Origin: Roseburia sp.
GTDB lineage: Bacteria > Bacillota > Clostridia > Lachnospirales > Lachnospiraceae
DNA: 47,497 nucleotides
Direction of reading: 5' to 3'
NCBI GenBank assembly: GCA_023664685.1
Contig: JAMPFC010000013.1
Location: 1-47,497 of the forward strand
The notes beneath the pieces are model-generated. The model had not been told where the DNA came from. It searched no databases and saw nothing but the letters and a program-made list of their open reading frames with translations. Position 1 is the stretch's first letter; each line of letters begins with the position of its first letter. The position numbers and the translations under genes were made by a program. Of this stretch, positions 1 through 9,066 are shown piece by piece.

Positions 1-1046
1 CTCATCTGATCCATAAGCATCTGCGGCTGCATTCCTGTCATCTGCATGTACTGGTCGATGGAAAGTCCCTGTCCGGAAAGACGCGATGCAAATTCATTGA
101 TCATCTGGGAAACCTGCTCATCCACCATCGGCCCCGGAAGCTCTACCTTCGCATTCGCAACGGCTTTCTCGATCACTTTATTTTCTTTTTCTGTCTTTAC
201 CTGTGCTTTTCTCCGGTCAGTCAGCGTCTTCTTTACACTTGCCTTATATTCCTTGAGTGTATCAAACTCAGATACCTCACTGGCAAACTCATCATCCAGT
301 TTCGGAAGTTCTTTTACTTTCACTTCCTTGATCTCAACTTTAAACACCGCCGGTTTTCCTTTCAGCTCATCTACGTGATACTCCTCCGGGAATGTCACGT
401 TGACATCAAGTTTATCACCAGCTTTCTTTCCGATCAACTGATCCTCAAAATTGTCAATGAAGGAATGGCTTCCGATCGTAAGGGAATAGTCCGTACCCTT
501 TCCGCCCTCAAATGCTTTTCCGTCTACAAAACCATCAAAATCAATGACTGCAATATCGTCTTTTTTCACTGCCCTGTCATCCATTGTGATGATACGCGCA
601 TTCTGCTCGCGCACTCTGTCAAGCTCGGCATTGACGTCTGCTGCCATGATCTTAACTTCCTGCTTTTCTACTTCGATTCCTTTGTACTCACCGAGTTCTG
701 CATCCGGCTTCACAGCCACCGTAGCAGAAAATACAAATGGCTTTCCATCCCCAATCTCCACGATATCAATATCTGGTCTGGATACAATGTCAAGGCCACA
801 CTCTTTCGCAGCCTCTTCGTAAGCATCCGGCACCGCAAAATTAGCAGCATCTTCATAGAAGATTTCCGGCCCATACATTTTCTCGATCATCTTACGCGGA
901 GCTTTCCCCCGGCGGAATCCCTGAATGCTGATCTTATTTTTGTTTTTGTTATAAGCCTTCGCCATCGCCGCCTCAAAAGCGTCCTCACTTACCTCTATCG
1001 TGATCTTTGCCATGCTGTTTTCAAGATTCTCAACTTTGTAACTCAT
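1..1046 (-). CDS. tig: Trigger factor, 3' end cut by window edge
   Basis: Ribosome-associated chaperone with peptidyl-prolyl isomerase activity that binds nascent chains at the exit tunnel. My reading of the minus strand from the ATG at 1046 gives about 348 codons with no stop before the window edge; full-length members are about 430 residues. The N-terminal domain carries the ribosome-docking signature GFRRGKAPR at about residue 43. An FKBP-like PPIase domain follows at about 150-245, and the start of the C-terminal helical arm domain is present. The start is set by GGAGG about 9 bases upstream of the ATG. In Firmicutes tig is usually followed by clpP-clpX, which would lie outside this window. 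Confidence 0.96.
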   Translation of the reverse strand, partial: MSYKVENLENSMAKITIEVSEDAFEAAMAKAYNKNKNKISIQGFRRGKAPRKMIEKMYGPEIFYEDAANFAVPDAYEEAAKECGLDIVSRPDIDIVEIGDGKPFVFSATVAVKPDAELGEYKGIEVEKQEVKIMAADVNAELDRVREQNARIITMDDRAVKKDDIAVIDFDGFVDGKAFEGGKGTDYSLTIGSHSFIDNFEDQLIGKKAGDKLDVNVTFPEEYHVDELKGKPAVFKVEIKEVKVKELPKLDDEFASEVSEFDTLKEYKASVKKTLTDRRKAQVKTEKENKVIEKAVANAKVELPGPMVDEQVSQMINEFASRLSGQGLSIDQYMQMTGMQPQMLMDQM

Positions 1047-1126
1047 TTCTTAATTCCTCCAAGATTCTTTCATTGTTTTATATTTGAGAGGGATGGCTCT
1101 TTAAAGCATTCCCAATATTTATACAT

Positions 1127-2269
1127 TTAAAACACCCTGTAATTTCCGCTCAGCGCCAGAAGGGCAAACAGATACAGACAGTTGTCATAGTATCTTCTCT
1201 CCCCGGTACGAAGAGGCGTATTCCAGAAACGCTCGACGCACTCCTTTGCATAAGGCCCATCTGCCGCCAGAGATGCCTGTGCATTCGTGGCAATGATCGC
1301 TACCGGATGGAGTGCCGGCTGGTCAAGGACGGTACCATCGATCTCATATGTCATGAAATCCTCTCCGCGGTGCGTCTCCATAAAGAATTTCTGGACTTTA
1401 TTGTTGTTTTCCTTATGCCAGTCATCCGGGGCAAACCACTCGTAGTCCAAGCCGATATTAGCGATGACACGGTACGAATCGCTGTAGTACCAGTCGTGGC
1501 GTCCACCGAATACATTCTGCTCTTTCTCATACGGTTTTCCATCATAATATGCGTACTCCGCCGCAAGTCCCGTCTCCGGGTGGCATGCCTTTTTCAAATA
1601 CTCGCGGCTTGCCTTCGCTGCCTTTTTCCAAAACTCCCTATCCTCTTCATTCGCCCACTCGGCAAACAATTCATAAAAATGCGGACAATGATAGGACGGA
1701 TCGCTGAATTTGCGGCTCGGGATAAAACGGATCAGATAATTTTCCGGCTCCATGATCGGATCCCCGGGTTCCTTCTCCCCATTGTGGATGCAGGCGCTCA
1801 GTATATTTTTTGCTTCCTGCGAGTAGTTAAAGATTCCCTCGCCATCGCCCCACCTGTGAGAAGCAAAGAACAATGCCATCGCAAAAAACTCCTCGCCGTC
1901 TGGCGCCGGCCCCGTATCATTCTTTGTCCCATCGGTCTGGCATGACCACGCAAAATATCCTTTGTTATATCCCTCTTCCATGTACATATAGGTTCTCGCC
2001 CATTTCCATACACGGTCAAACTCATTTTTCATATCCATCTGGACGCACATCATCATAGCATAGGACATGCCCTCTGTTCTGGCGTCAAAATTTCCAGTAT
2101 CCTCGAAATACCCCATGTCATCTCCGGCCTCAAAATAAAACTTTTCTCCCTCTGGGCCATAAAAAACCGTATGAAATGCGTCTTTTAGTTTCTTGTCAAT
2201 ATCTTCTTTGGAATATCCGCACTCTGCAAATACGTTGCGGTATTGTTTTGTGTAATACGCACCTTTCAT
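1127..2269 (-). CDS. GH8 reducing-end xylose-releasing exo-oligoxylanase
   Basis: Glycoside hydrolase family 8 enzyme of the Rex type (EC 3.2.1.156), which removes xylose from the reducing end of xylo-oligosaccharides. It has 380 residues from the chosen start and aligns by eye over its whole length with Bacillus halodurans Rex: motifs GDDMGYFEDTGN, DARTEGMSYAMMM, GYFAWSCQTDGT, GPAPDGEEFFA and the C-terminal RTGERRYYDNCLYLFALLALSGN. Glu66 in RTEGMSY matches the catalytic acid. The histidine in LHPVAIIATNA probably matches the loop histidine linked to reducing-end specificity. There is no signal peptide, so it probably acts in the cytoplasm on imported oligosaccharides. The open frame extends 28 codons further up, but that would overlap glmM; AGAAAGGA lies 10 bases before the ATG at 2269, giving a 19-base gap. 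No xylan transporter or xylosidase is adjacent. Confidence 0.9.
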   Translation of the reverse strand: MKGAYYTKQYRNVFAECGYSKEDIDKKLKDAFHTVFYGPEGEKFYFEAGDDMGYFEDTGNFDARTEGMSYAMMMCVQMDMKNEFDRVWKWARTYMYMEEGYNKGYFAWSCQTDGTKNDTGPAPDGEEFFAMALFFASHRWGDGEGIFNYSQEAKNILSACIHNGEKEPGDPIMEPENYLIRFIPSRKFSDPSYHCPHFYELFAEWANEEDREFWKKAAKASREYLKKACHPETGLAAEYAYYDGKPYEKEQNVFGGRHDWYYSDSYRVIANIGLDYEWFAPDDWHKENNNKVQKFFMETHRGEDFMTYEIDGTVLDQPALHPVAIIATNAQASLAADGPYAKECVERFWNTPLRTGERRYYDNCLYLFALLALSGNYRVF

Positions 2270-2288
2270 TTTCGTAAAATCCTTTCTC

Positions 2289-3638
2289 TCATTGTATTTG
2301 TTCATGTCCTTTTTCCCGCAGGACACGGATGATCTTATCCACATTTTCCTCACAAAGCTTGTCGGTCTTTGCCTCTACCATCACCCGGATCAATGGCTCT
2401 GTCCCGCTTTCCCGGAGAAGAAGCCGCCCCTCATCGCCAAGCGCCTTCTCCACCTCTTTTGCAGCAGCAAGGACATCTGCGTCCTCTCTGGCTGCGAGTT
2501 TATCTTTTACCCGCATATTCACAAGAAGCTGCGGATAGATTTTCAAATCCTCTGTGAGCTCAGAAAGCACCTTTCCTTTGGAAAGCATCGCTTCCATGAT
2601 CATCAGGGAGGTAAGGATTCCGTCCCCGGTCACAGCATGCTCACTGAAAATGATATGCCCGGACTGCTCGCCGCCTAACACATATCCGTTCTCCATCATG
2701 TTGGCACAGACATATTTGTCCCCGACAGCGGTCTGCTGATAGCAGATTCCGGCTCGGTCAAATGCCTTATAAAGCCCCATATTGGACATGACCGTCGTAA
2801 CAACCATATCATCTTTCAAATGCCCCTGTTCCTTTAGATACACACCGCACAGGTACATGATATGGTCTCCAGTGACAACTTCGCCTTTTTCATCCACTGC
2901 GAGACAGCGGTCAGCGTCACCGTCGTATGCAAATCCAACATCGGCGCCGATCTCTTTTACAAAAGCCTGCAATTTATCAATATGAGTAGAACCGCAGTGC
3001 CGGTTTATGTTCATCCCATCCGGATTCCCATTTATCGTATGTACTGTCGCCCCCAGTTTTTCAAAAATCTTCCCGGCGATACGGGAAGCCGAACCGTTGG
3101 AAAGATCCAGTGCCACTACTTTCCCATCAAACGGATGTTTCACTAGCTCCATAAGATACTCTTTGTAAATCTCTCTTCCGTCGGTATGATCATAGCACCT
3201 TCCAAGCGCCTCACCTGTCGCATAGGGCAATTCTCCGGTCTCACCGTCGATGTAGGCTTCGATCTTTTCCTCGATCTCCTCCTCCAATTTGTGTCCCTGT
3301 CCATTGATCACCTTGATCCCATTATCCGTATATGGATTGTGGCTCGCTGTGATCATGATCCCGAAATCAAATGCCTCTTTCCGGATCAGGTAAGAAATAC
3401 TCGGCGTTGTCGTCACATGGATCTCATAAACATCTGCGCCGCTTGCAGTCAAGCCTGCCGCCAGTGCTGTTTCATACATATATCCTGAAAGCCTCGTGTC
3501 CTTTCCGACGATAACCCGGACACGGTGCTTTTCATCTCGAAAGTAATCTCCTAAAAAACGTCCGATCTTGAAAGCGTGTTCTGCTGTCAATGTAACATTT
3601 GCTTCTCCGCGAAAGCCATCCGTACCAAAATACTTCAT
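2289..3638 (-). CDS. glmM: Phosphoglucosamine mutase
   Basis: Converts glucosamine-6-phosphate to glucosamine-1-phosphate on the way to UDP-GlcNAc for peptidoglycan and surface polymers. The length of 449 residues is standard for GlmM. It starts with the family pattern MKYFGTDGFRG. The phosphoserine loop TASHNP holds Ser99, the metal-binding loop DGDADR spans 239-244, and the phosphate-binding loop RESGTEPLIR spans 409-418. The serine loop, start motif and length separate GlmM from the phosphohexomutase also found in this window at 21064-22746. It is followed after 19 bases by the GH8 gene. A possible leader hairpin (TTTCAGGG paired with CCCTGAAA) sits between the upstream mnmA stop and this start. 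Confidence 0.96.
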   Translation of the reverse strand: MKYFGTDGFRGEANVTLTAEHAFKIGRFLGDYFRDEKHRVRVIVGKDTRLSGYMYETALAAGLTASGADVYEIHVTTTPSISYLIRKEAFDFGIMITASHNPYTDNGIKVINGQGHKLEEEIEEKIEAYIDGETGELPYATGEALGRCYDHTDGREIYKEYLMELVKHPFDGKVVALDLSNGSASRIAGKIFEKLGATVHTINGNPDGMNINRHCGSTHIDKLQAFVKEIGADVGFAYDGDADRCLAVDEKGEVVTGDHIMYLCGVYLKEQGHLKDDMVVTTVMSNMGLYKAFDRAGICYQQTAVGDKYVCANMMENGYVLGGEQSGHIIFSEHAVTGDGILTSLMIMEAMLSKGKVLSELTEDLKIYPQLLVNMRVKDKLAAREDADVLAAAKEVEKALGDEGRLLLRESGTEPLIRVMVEAKTDKLCEENVDKIIRVLREKGHEQIQ

Positions 3639-3725
3639 GACATTCCCCTTTCAAATTCCTTTCAGGGCATAATTTTCCCTGAAAATAAGATATCGAATAT
3701 ATACTATCATAAGAAAAGAATTTAT

Positions 3726-4811
3726 TCAAGAAAAACTTCGCAGGATCGTTCCGCCCCCCATGACATAGTCTCCATCATAAAATACAACTGCCTGTCCCGG
3801 TGTAACCGCACGCTGCGGCCGGTCGAAAACGACTTCTGCCATATCCCTGCCCGCCATCCGGATCACGCAGTCATCTCCCCCATGATTGTAACGTATCTTT
3901 GCCACAGCCCGCACTTCCCCGCTGATCTTTGGTACGGACATGAAATTCAGCCGGTCTGCCCGCAGCTTTGTGGTAAAGATATCTTCGTTTTCACCGATGA
4001 CGACCTCGTTCGTCTCCGGCCGGATCTCCGTCACAAAGACCGGATGTCCCATAGCGAGGCCAAGTCCTTTCCTCTGTCCGATCGTATAGTGCGTGATCCC
4101 TTTATGCGTACCGATCACATTTCCATGAACATCTACGAAATGTCCCTCTTTCTCCGCCTGTCCAGTCTCACGCTCAATAAACGAAGCGTAATCATGATCC
4201 GGCACAAAGCAGATTTCTTGGCTGTCCGGCTTATCCGCCACGACAAGCCCTGCCTCCTCAGCGATCCGCCGGATCTCCGCCTTTTCATATTTTCCCACAG
4301 GCATAAGCGTATGGGAAAGCTGATCCTGAGTGAGATTGTACAGGGCATATGTCTGATCCTTCGCCGCTGTGACAGATTTTTTCAGGGCATATCTCCCATT
4401 TTCCAGACGGTCGATCCTTGCATAATGGCCGGTGGCGATGTAATCTGCCCCGATCTCCAGACTCCGCTGCAAAAGAGATTCCCATTTCACATAGCGGTTG
4501 CAGGCGATACAGGGATTCGGGGTACGTCCGTTTTTGTATTCGTCCACAAAGTAATCAATGACATGCTTTTGGAATTCCTGCCGGAAATTCATGACATAAT
4601 ACCGGATCCCAAGCCTTTCAGCCACCCGTCTGGCATCCTCCACCGCAGACAGCCCACAACATCCTCCATTTTCTTCCTGAAGGTGGGGCGCCTCCTCCTG
4701 CCAGATCTGCATCGTGACGCCGATCACTTCATATCCTTGTTCTTTCAAAAGATATGCCGCCACCGAGGAATCCACCCCGCCGGACATCCCGACCACTACT
4801 CTTTCAGCCAT
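3726..4811 (-). CDS. mnmA: tRNA-specific 2-thiouridylase MnmA
   Basis: ATP-dependent enzyme that thiolates U34 of tRNA-Lys, -Glu and -Gln. It has 361 residues from the chosen start. The PP-loop GMSGGVDSS is at residues 8-16. NPCIACN contains Cys101 and Cys104, and SQEICFVPD contains Cys201; this three-cysteine pattern is common in Gram-positive MnmA, where E. coli has Asp in place of the first cysteine. The frame is open 11 codons further upstream, but GAAGGAG sits 8 bases before the ATG at 4811. That start overlaps the end of hydE by 8 bases, suggesting translational coupling. No NifS-like sulfur donor gene is adjacent. Confidence 0.96.
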   Translation of the reverse strand: MAERVVVGMSGGVDSSVAAYLLKEQGYEVIGVTMQIWQEEAPHLQEENGGCCGLSAVEDARRVAERLGIRYYVMNFRQEFQKHVIDYFVDEYKNGRTPNPCIACNRYVKWESLLQRSLEIGADYIATGHYARIDRLENGRYALKKSVTAAKDQTYALYNLTQDQLSHTLMPVGKYEKAEIRRIAEEAGLVVADKPDSQEICFVPDHDYASFIERETGQAEKEGHFVDVHGNVIGTHKGITHYTIGQRKGLGLAMGHPVFVTEIRPETNEVVIGENEDIFTTKLRADRLNFMSVPKISGEVRAVAKIRYNHGGDDCVIRMAGRDMAEVVFDRPQRAVTPGQAVVFYDGDYVMGGGTILRSFS

Positions 4812-5919
4812 TCTTTTTTTCTCCTTCTCTGCGCACATTTCCAATATCTGTAACTACCTCGTAGCCGATGGAAGCCATTTCTTTCTCGAGTTTTTTCCGC
4901 CCTTCCGCCGCCTCGTCTCCTTTATTCGCCTTGTTATCATAAAGCGTATAGTGATCCCTGACCGACAGCGGCGAAAGATTCGGCATGATCACATTTGCCC
5001 CCGCAAGCACTCCCAGCTTTCTTCCCTCCTTATCAATCGTCGCAAGCGCTGTTGTCGCCGGGAGAAGGATATCTTTTTCCATGATGCGGATGAGACTCAG
5101 CAAAAAAACAGTCAGATTCATTTTCTCCTTTGCAGACAGCCCGGCAAGCCCGATCTCCTCCCCCGCCTGCATTCTTTTGTCGAGCGCTTCTTTATGAAAC
5201 GGTGTATCCTTTTGGGGAAGAAAAGGCCCGATCCCGACCATCTCCGGTCTGACTTCATGGATATAAAACAGATCATCGGCAATCGTCTCATACGTCTGGT
5301 ATGGCGATCCCACCATAAATCCGCACCCTGTCTGATAACCAAGCGCTTTTAATTCGCCGATACAGTCCCGCCGGTGCGAAAAAGACATCTCCGGCGGATG
5401 AAGCTTTTCATAATGAGCGCGGTCGGCTGTCTCGTGGCGGAGAAGATAACGGTCGGCGCCTGCCTCCCGCAGCTTCCGGTAACTTTCCGCACTCCGCTCT
5501 CCTACTGACAGCGTGACTGCGCAATCCGGATGTTCCTTTTTTATTCCTTTTATAAGATCTGTCAGCACTTCATCCGTAAATGCTCCGTCCTCTCCGCCCT
5601 GAAGGACAAAGGTACGGAAGCCAAGGCGGTATCCCTCCCTGCAGCAGAGAAGAATCTCCTCCTTATTTAGACGGTAGCGGCACACATTCCGGTTACTCCG
5701 CCGGATTCCGCAATAATAACAGTCATTCTGGCAAATATTGGTAAATTCGATCAGTCCCCTGACATAAATTTTATTTCCATAATATTTTTTTGCGATATCC
5801 GCTGCCTTCTCCGCCGCATATCCCCTGTCCTCCTCTGTCATCTCCGAGAGCAGGGTTACAAATTCTTCCTTTTTCAAAATACCATCCCCCGCGAGGCGGT
5901 CGATCCATTCTTTTTTCAT
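4804..5919 (-). CDS. hydE: [FeFe]-hydrogenase maturation radical SAM protein HydE
   Basis: Radical SAM enzyme needed with HydF and HydG to build the H-cluster of [FeFe] hydrogenase. It has 371 residues. The cluster motif is CQNDCYYCG, with Cys63, Cys67 and Cys70 (CX3CX2C). It is followed by HydE-like stretches: RTFVLQGGEDGAFTDE, the SVGER motif, LRHETAD, and GCGFMVGSPYQTYE. The family includes PylB and BioB relatives, but the overall pattern fits HydE best. HydF, HydG and the hydrogenase are not in the window. Its 3' end overlaps mnmA by 8 bases. The ribosome binding site upstream of the ATG at 5919 is weak (GAGTGG-like), so a nearby alternative start cannot be excluded. Confidence 0.9.
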   Translation of the reverse strand: MKKEWIDRLAGDGILKKEEFVTLLSEMTEEDRGYAAEKAADIAKKYYGNKIYVRGLIEFTNICQNDCYYCGIRRSNRNVCRYRLNKEEILLCCREGYRLGFRTFVLQGGEDGAFTDEVLTDLIKGIKKEHPDCAVTLSVGERSAESYRKLREAGADRYLLRHETADRAHYEKLHPPEMSFSHRRDCIGELKALGYQTGCGFMVGSPYQTYETIADDLFYIHEVRPEMVGIGPFLPQKDTPFHKEALDKRMQAGEEIGLAGLSAKEKMNLTVFLLSLIRIMEKDILLPATTALATIDKEGRKLGVLAGANVIMPNLSPLSVRDHYTLYDNKANKGDEAAEGRKKLEKEMASIGYEVVTDIGNVRREGEKKNG

Positions 5920-5951
5920 ACCGGTTCATCCACTCTTTCTAAAATCTTTGT

Positions 5952-6030
5952 CTTTTCACAAATTTGAAAAGCCCTGTCACACAGGGCTTAATCACAAATC
6001 GTCATCGCTTGGCGGCAATGCCGCCAAAGC
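5952..6030 (-). terminator. Hairpin terminator region after the small membrane protein gene
   Basis: Downstream of the stop at 6040, reading the minus strand, there are two stem-loops. The first pairs GGCGGC with GCCGCC around 6007-6030. The second is a perfect 9-bp stem AAGCCCTGT/ACAGGGCTT at 5969-5989 with a three-base loop, followed by TTTTC. A third short stem (CTTTTCA/TGAAAAG, 5952-5971) overlaps its 3' flank. The second looks like a Rho-independent terminator closing the transglycosylase-gpmI-membrane protein unit ahead of hydE. Confidence 0.65.
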
Positions 6031-6039
6031 TGCTTCTCT

Positions 6040-6492
6040 TTATGAGTAGATGTTATTATTATCCTCTACTTTTTGGCTGTTTCCTTTGATATAGTTGATG
6101 ATCGACGGAATGATCGCAAGCAGGGTAAGACCATATCCCATGATCAAATCTTTGTAGTAAGCTTCCGCAAACTCGGAGTACTCGAGCAGATACGGAATGT
6201 ATTTGTAGGCTGATGTAAACGAATACCCTTCCATCTCCTGCATGATGCTAAAAGCGATGGCAATATTATGTGCAAAATACACAGCGCCAAGGTCAAGAAC
6301 GATACATACGATGATCGCCGGTATGTTCAGGCCGCCTCCCAACAGCTCAAATCCTTTAATGGAACAGATGAGCATGATAAATCCTGCGATCCCTGCGATA
6401 TAACCGAGCTGATAAATACCTACCCATGCGGCTACGCCGATCACGACTCCGATCACAGCTCCCACGATTCCTGTAATCCAGTTTACTTTCAT
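6040..6492 (-). CDS. Small integral membrane protein of unknown function
   Basis: A 150-residue protein I do not recognise. Hydrophobic stretches at about 7-27, 29-49, 57-80 and 117-137 predict four membrane spans. The first two are rich in glycine (GIVGAVIGVVIGVAAWVG). An amphipathic, tyrosine-rich stretch (EMEGYSFTSAYKYIPYLLEYSEFAEAYY is the general region, about 87-113) separates spans three and four. The tail after the last span is short and polar with an asparagine run. The start has a good GGAGG site. It follows gpmI after 33 bases and is probably co-transcribed with it. No catalytic motif is visible. Confidence 0.8.
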   Translation of the reverse strand: MKVNWITGIVGAVIGVVIGVAAWVGIYQLGYIAGIAGFIMLICSIKGFELLGGGLNIPAIIVCIVLDLGAVYFAHNIAIAFSIMQEMEGYSFTSAYKYIPYLLEYSEFAEAYYKDLIMGYGLTLLAIIPSIINYIKGNSQKVEDNNNIYS

Positions 6493-6525
6493 TTTTCTTA
6501 TCCTCCTCGTATTTTCGTATTTTAT

Positions 6526-8070
6526 TTATTTTTTGATCAACAGGGATTTACCTGTCATTTCCTCCGGCTGGGTAAGTCCCATCATCTCGATCAGAGTTGG
6601 TGCAATATCGGCAAGGCATCCGCCCTCTCTCAGCGTGTACCCCTCCTCATAGTTTACAAGGATAAACGGTACCGGGTTGATCGTATGCGCTGTAAACGGA
6701 GCTTTTGTCTCGTAGTCAATCAACTGCTCTGCATTTCCATGATCGGCACAGATAAACATCTGCCCATCCTCTTCCTTGATCGCTGTAACTACTTTGCCGA
6801 CGCATTCATCGACTGCCTCGATCGCTTGGATCGCGGCCGCTTCCACTCCGGTATGCCCGACCATATCCGGATTTGCAAAGTTTACAATGATCACATCGTA
6901 TTTATCCGAATGGATCGCCTCCACAAGTCCTTCACAAACTTTATAGGCGCTCATCTCTGGCTGCAAGTCATACGTTGCCACCTTCGGGGAATTTACAAGA
7001 AGCCGTTCTTCTCCTTCATTCGGTTCCTCGACGCCGCCATTAAAGAAAAAGGTGACATGCGCATATTTTTCAGTCTCTGCGGTACGAAGCTGTTTTAACC
7101 CGTTCTTCGCAAGGAACTCACCAAATGTATTATTGATCTCTACTTTATGGAATGCCACGAGCTTATTCGGGATTGTCACATCATACTCGGTAAATGCCAC
7201 GAATGTCAATGGGAAAAATCCCTTTGCCCGTTCAAATCCTTCAAATTTATCATCACAGAATGCCCTCGTGATCTCTCTGGCACGGTCAGGCCTGAAATTG
7301 TAAAAGATCACGGAATCATTTTCTTTTACCGTCGCCACCGGCTTCCCATCCTTTACGATCACCGTAGGCAGGACGAACTCATCGGTCGCATCCTTGTCAT
7401 ACGACTGCTGAACCGCACAGACTCCGCACTCTGCGGTCTCTCCCTGTCCCAGAACAAGAGCATCATATGCTTTCTGGACACGATCCCAGCGGTTATCACG
7501 ATCCATCACATAATAACGTCCCATCACGGTAGCTACCTGTCCGACCCCGATCTCCTCCATCTTGTCCATCGCTTCTTTCACAAAATCTTTTCCGGATGCC
7601 GGCGGTGTATCACGCCCATCAAGAAAAGCATGCAGATAGACATTTTCAATTCCATTGCGCTTTGCAAGCTCTAACAACGCGTACATATGCGTATTGTGGC
7701 TGTGGACGCCGCCATCTGACAAAAGCCCGAACAGATGCAGGTCTGACTGATTTTTCTTACAGTTTTCAATCGCCTTTAAAAATGCTTCATTCTCAAAGAA
7801 CACACCGTCCTCAATCTCTTTCGTGATCCTTGTAAGTTCCTGATAAACAATGCGGCCGGCCCCCATATTCAAATGTCCAACCTCTGAGTTTCCCATCTGT
7901 CCCTCCGGAAGCCCGACAGCCATTCCGCTGGCGTTTCCTTTTACAAACGGACACTCTGCCATCAGCTTGTCCATCACAGGCGTTTTTGCCTGCGCCACTG
8001 CATTCCCCTCTGTATTTTCATTGAGTCCGTATCCATCTAAGATCATCAGTACGGTAGGTTTTTTACTCAT
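6526..8070 (-). CDS. gpmI: 2,3-bisphosphoglycerate-independent phosphoglycerate mutase
   Basis: Glycolytic enzyme interconverting 3- and 2-phosphoglycerate with two manganese ions. It has 514 residues, the usual length. MILDGYG holds metal-ligand Asp12, and QMGNSEVGHLNMGAGR holds the phosphoserine nucleophile Ser62. Further family motifs are FLDGRDTPP, GRYYVMDRDNRWDR, NFRPDRARE, FANPDMVGHTG and FICADHGNAE. The frame extends 26 codons upstream, but AAGGAG lies 7 bases before the ATG at 8070 and the protein then starts at the conserved KKPTVLMILDGYG. It lies 64 bases after the transglycosylase gene. Confidence 0.97.
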   Translation of the reverse strand: MSKKPTVLMILDGYGLNENTEGNAVAQAKTPVMDKLMAECPFVKGNASGMAVGLPEGQMGNSEVGHLNMGAGRIVYQELTRITKEIEDGVFFENEAFLKAIENCKKNQSDLHLFGLLSDGGVHSHNTHMYALLELAKRNGIENVYLHAFLDGRDTPPASGKDFVKEAMDKMEEIGVGQVATVMGRYYVMDRDNRWDRVQKAYDALVLGQGETAECGVCAVQQSYDKDATDEFVLPTVIVKDGKPVATVKENDSVIFYNFRPDRAREITRAFCDDKFEGFERAKGFFPLTFVAFTEYDVTIPNKLVAFHKVEINNTFGEFLAKNGLKQLRTAETEKYAHVTFFFNGGVEEPNEGEERLLVNSPKVATYDLQPEMSAYKVCEGLVEAIHSDKYDVIIVNFANPDMVGHTGVEAAAIQAIEAVDECVGKVVTAIKEEDGQMFICADHGNAEQLIDYETKAPFTAHTINPVPFILVNYEEGYTLREGGCLADIAPTLIEMMGLTQPEEMTGKSLLIKK

Positions 8071-8134
8071 TTTATATGTCTCCTTTTCATTATGTTCTAA
8101 AAACAGCGGCTGCAAAAATCCTTTGCACCGTATA

Positions 8135-9013
8135 TCATCCAACACCAAGGCTTCCTAATTCAAGATACCTCTGATAAGCACCATATGTCATCGTAACAGC
8201 ACTGTCTCCTGTCCCAACAACTACCATGCTGTTATTCATCTCTTCCTCCGTCGCCGCCACGGCATTTAACCCGGCAGGAAGCCCGTTTCCGCTTGAAGAG
8301 GCTGTCCCTTGGCTCTTCGTCACATCACCGCTCAGTTTATTTGGCGTTACCGTAAGTGTTTTCTCTGGCACACTCACGCCCTTTTCCAGATAAGAGGCAA
8401 TCTTTTTTACATAATTTTGCGTCTCTTTAAAAGGAGGAACTCCTCCGTATTGTTTTACCCTGCCGCTCCCCGCATTATAAGCGGCGGCTGCCAGTGTCGT
8501 ATCTCCATCAAATTTTTCCAAATGCGCCGCCAGAAGTTTCGCCGCTCCCATAATATTCTGCTCGGCGTCAAACACATCACTGATTCCAAGTTCCTTTGCC
8601 TCCTCGGGCATGATCTGCATGATCCCTTTCGCCCCTGCCGATGACACGCAGTTCGGGTTAAAATCCGATTCCGCCTTTGCCACAGCTACGAGAAAATCAT
8701 AAGAAACGCCATATTTTTCAGAAGCCCTCCGGAAAATATCATCGAGCGTCGTTGCAAGGGAGCCATTCGCATTTACCGTCCCGGTCGTTCCGTTTGTCGC
8801 AGCGACGTTCCCTGCGGTCTGGCTTCCCGTCGAAACTGCTCCGGCAGAAGAAGTCTCCTCTGCTGTATTTGCTTTGGCTGTTTTGGAAATCTGTTTCTCT
8901 TCGTATTTTAAAACATCAGAAAATGGCGTGATCGAGGTTTTTCCCGTCGCCGCCTTTTGGGGCGTCATTTCTGACTGCTGATATGCCGATATACCATTTA
9001 CTGTGAGAGCCAC
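8135..9013 (-). CDS. SLT-domain lytic transglycosylase without signal peptide
   Basis: Peptidoglycan lytic transglycosylase of the Slt70-like fold, 292 residues, starting at GTG with an AGGAGGTGG site 5-7 bases upstream. The catalytic domain covers about residues 90-212. AVAKAESDFNP contains the catalytic Glu115, GAKGIMQIMP is the family's second motif, and AAAAYNAGSGRVKQYGG is the third. Residues 1-90 form a Ser/Thr/Ala/Gly-rich linker with no hydrophobic signal sequence or lipobox. This resembles the CwlQ/YjbJ type or transglycosylases tied to flagella. The C-terminal 80 residues have no recognised domain. A strong promoter match lies just upstream at 9067-9095. Confidence 0.88.
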   Translation of the reverse strand: MALTVNGISAYQQSEMTPQKAATGKTSITPFSDVLKYEEKQISKTAKANTAEETSSAGAVSTGSQTAGNVAATNGTTGTVNANGSLATTLDDIFRRASEKYGVSYDFLVAVAKAESDFNPNCVSSAGAKGIMQIMPEEAKELGISDVFDAEQNIMGAAKLLAAHLEKFDGDTTLAAAAYNAGSGRVKQYGGVPPFKETQNYVKKIASYLEKGVSVPEKTLTVTPNKLSGDVTKSQGTASSSGNGLPAGLNAVAATEEEMNNSMVVVGTGDSAVTMTYGAYQRYLELGSLGVG

Positions 9014-9066
9014 GTCTCCACCTCCTGAAACCTGTGTTTGTCTGTCTTGCAGACGATAACAAAATA

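Noticed and set aside
375..1130. 251-codon plus-strand frame opposite trigger factor
   Set aside because: It lies opposite the conserved trigger factor frame and encodes a Cys/His/Phe-rich sequence typical of shadow frames.
3576..4853. Long 425-codon plus-strand frame opposite mnmA
   Set aside because: It is the mirror of a clearly conserved gene, has no recognisable domain, and no ribosome binding site was evident.
6268..7098. 276-codon plus-strand frame opposite the small membrane protein and gpmI
   Set aside because: It crosses two real genes and their gap, with no motif or start signal.
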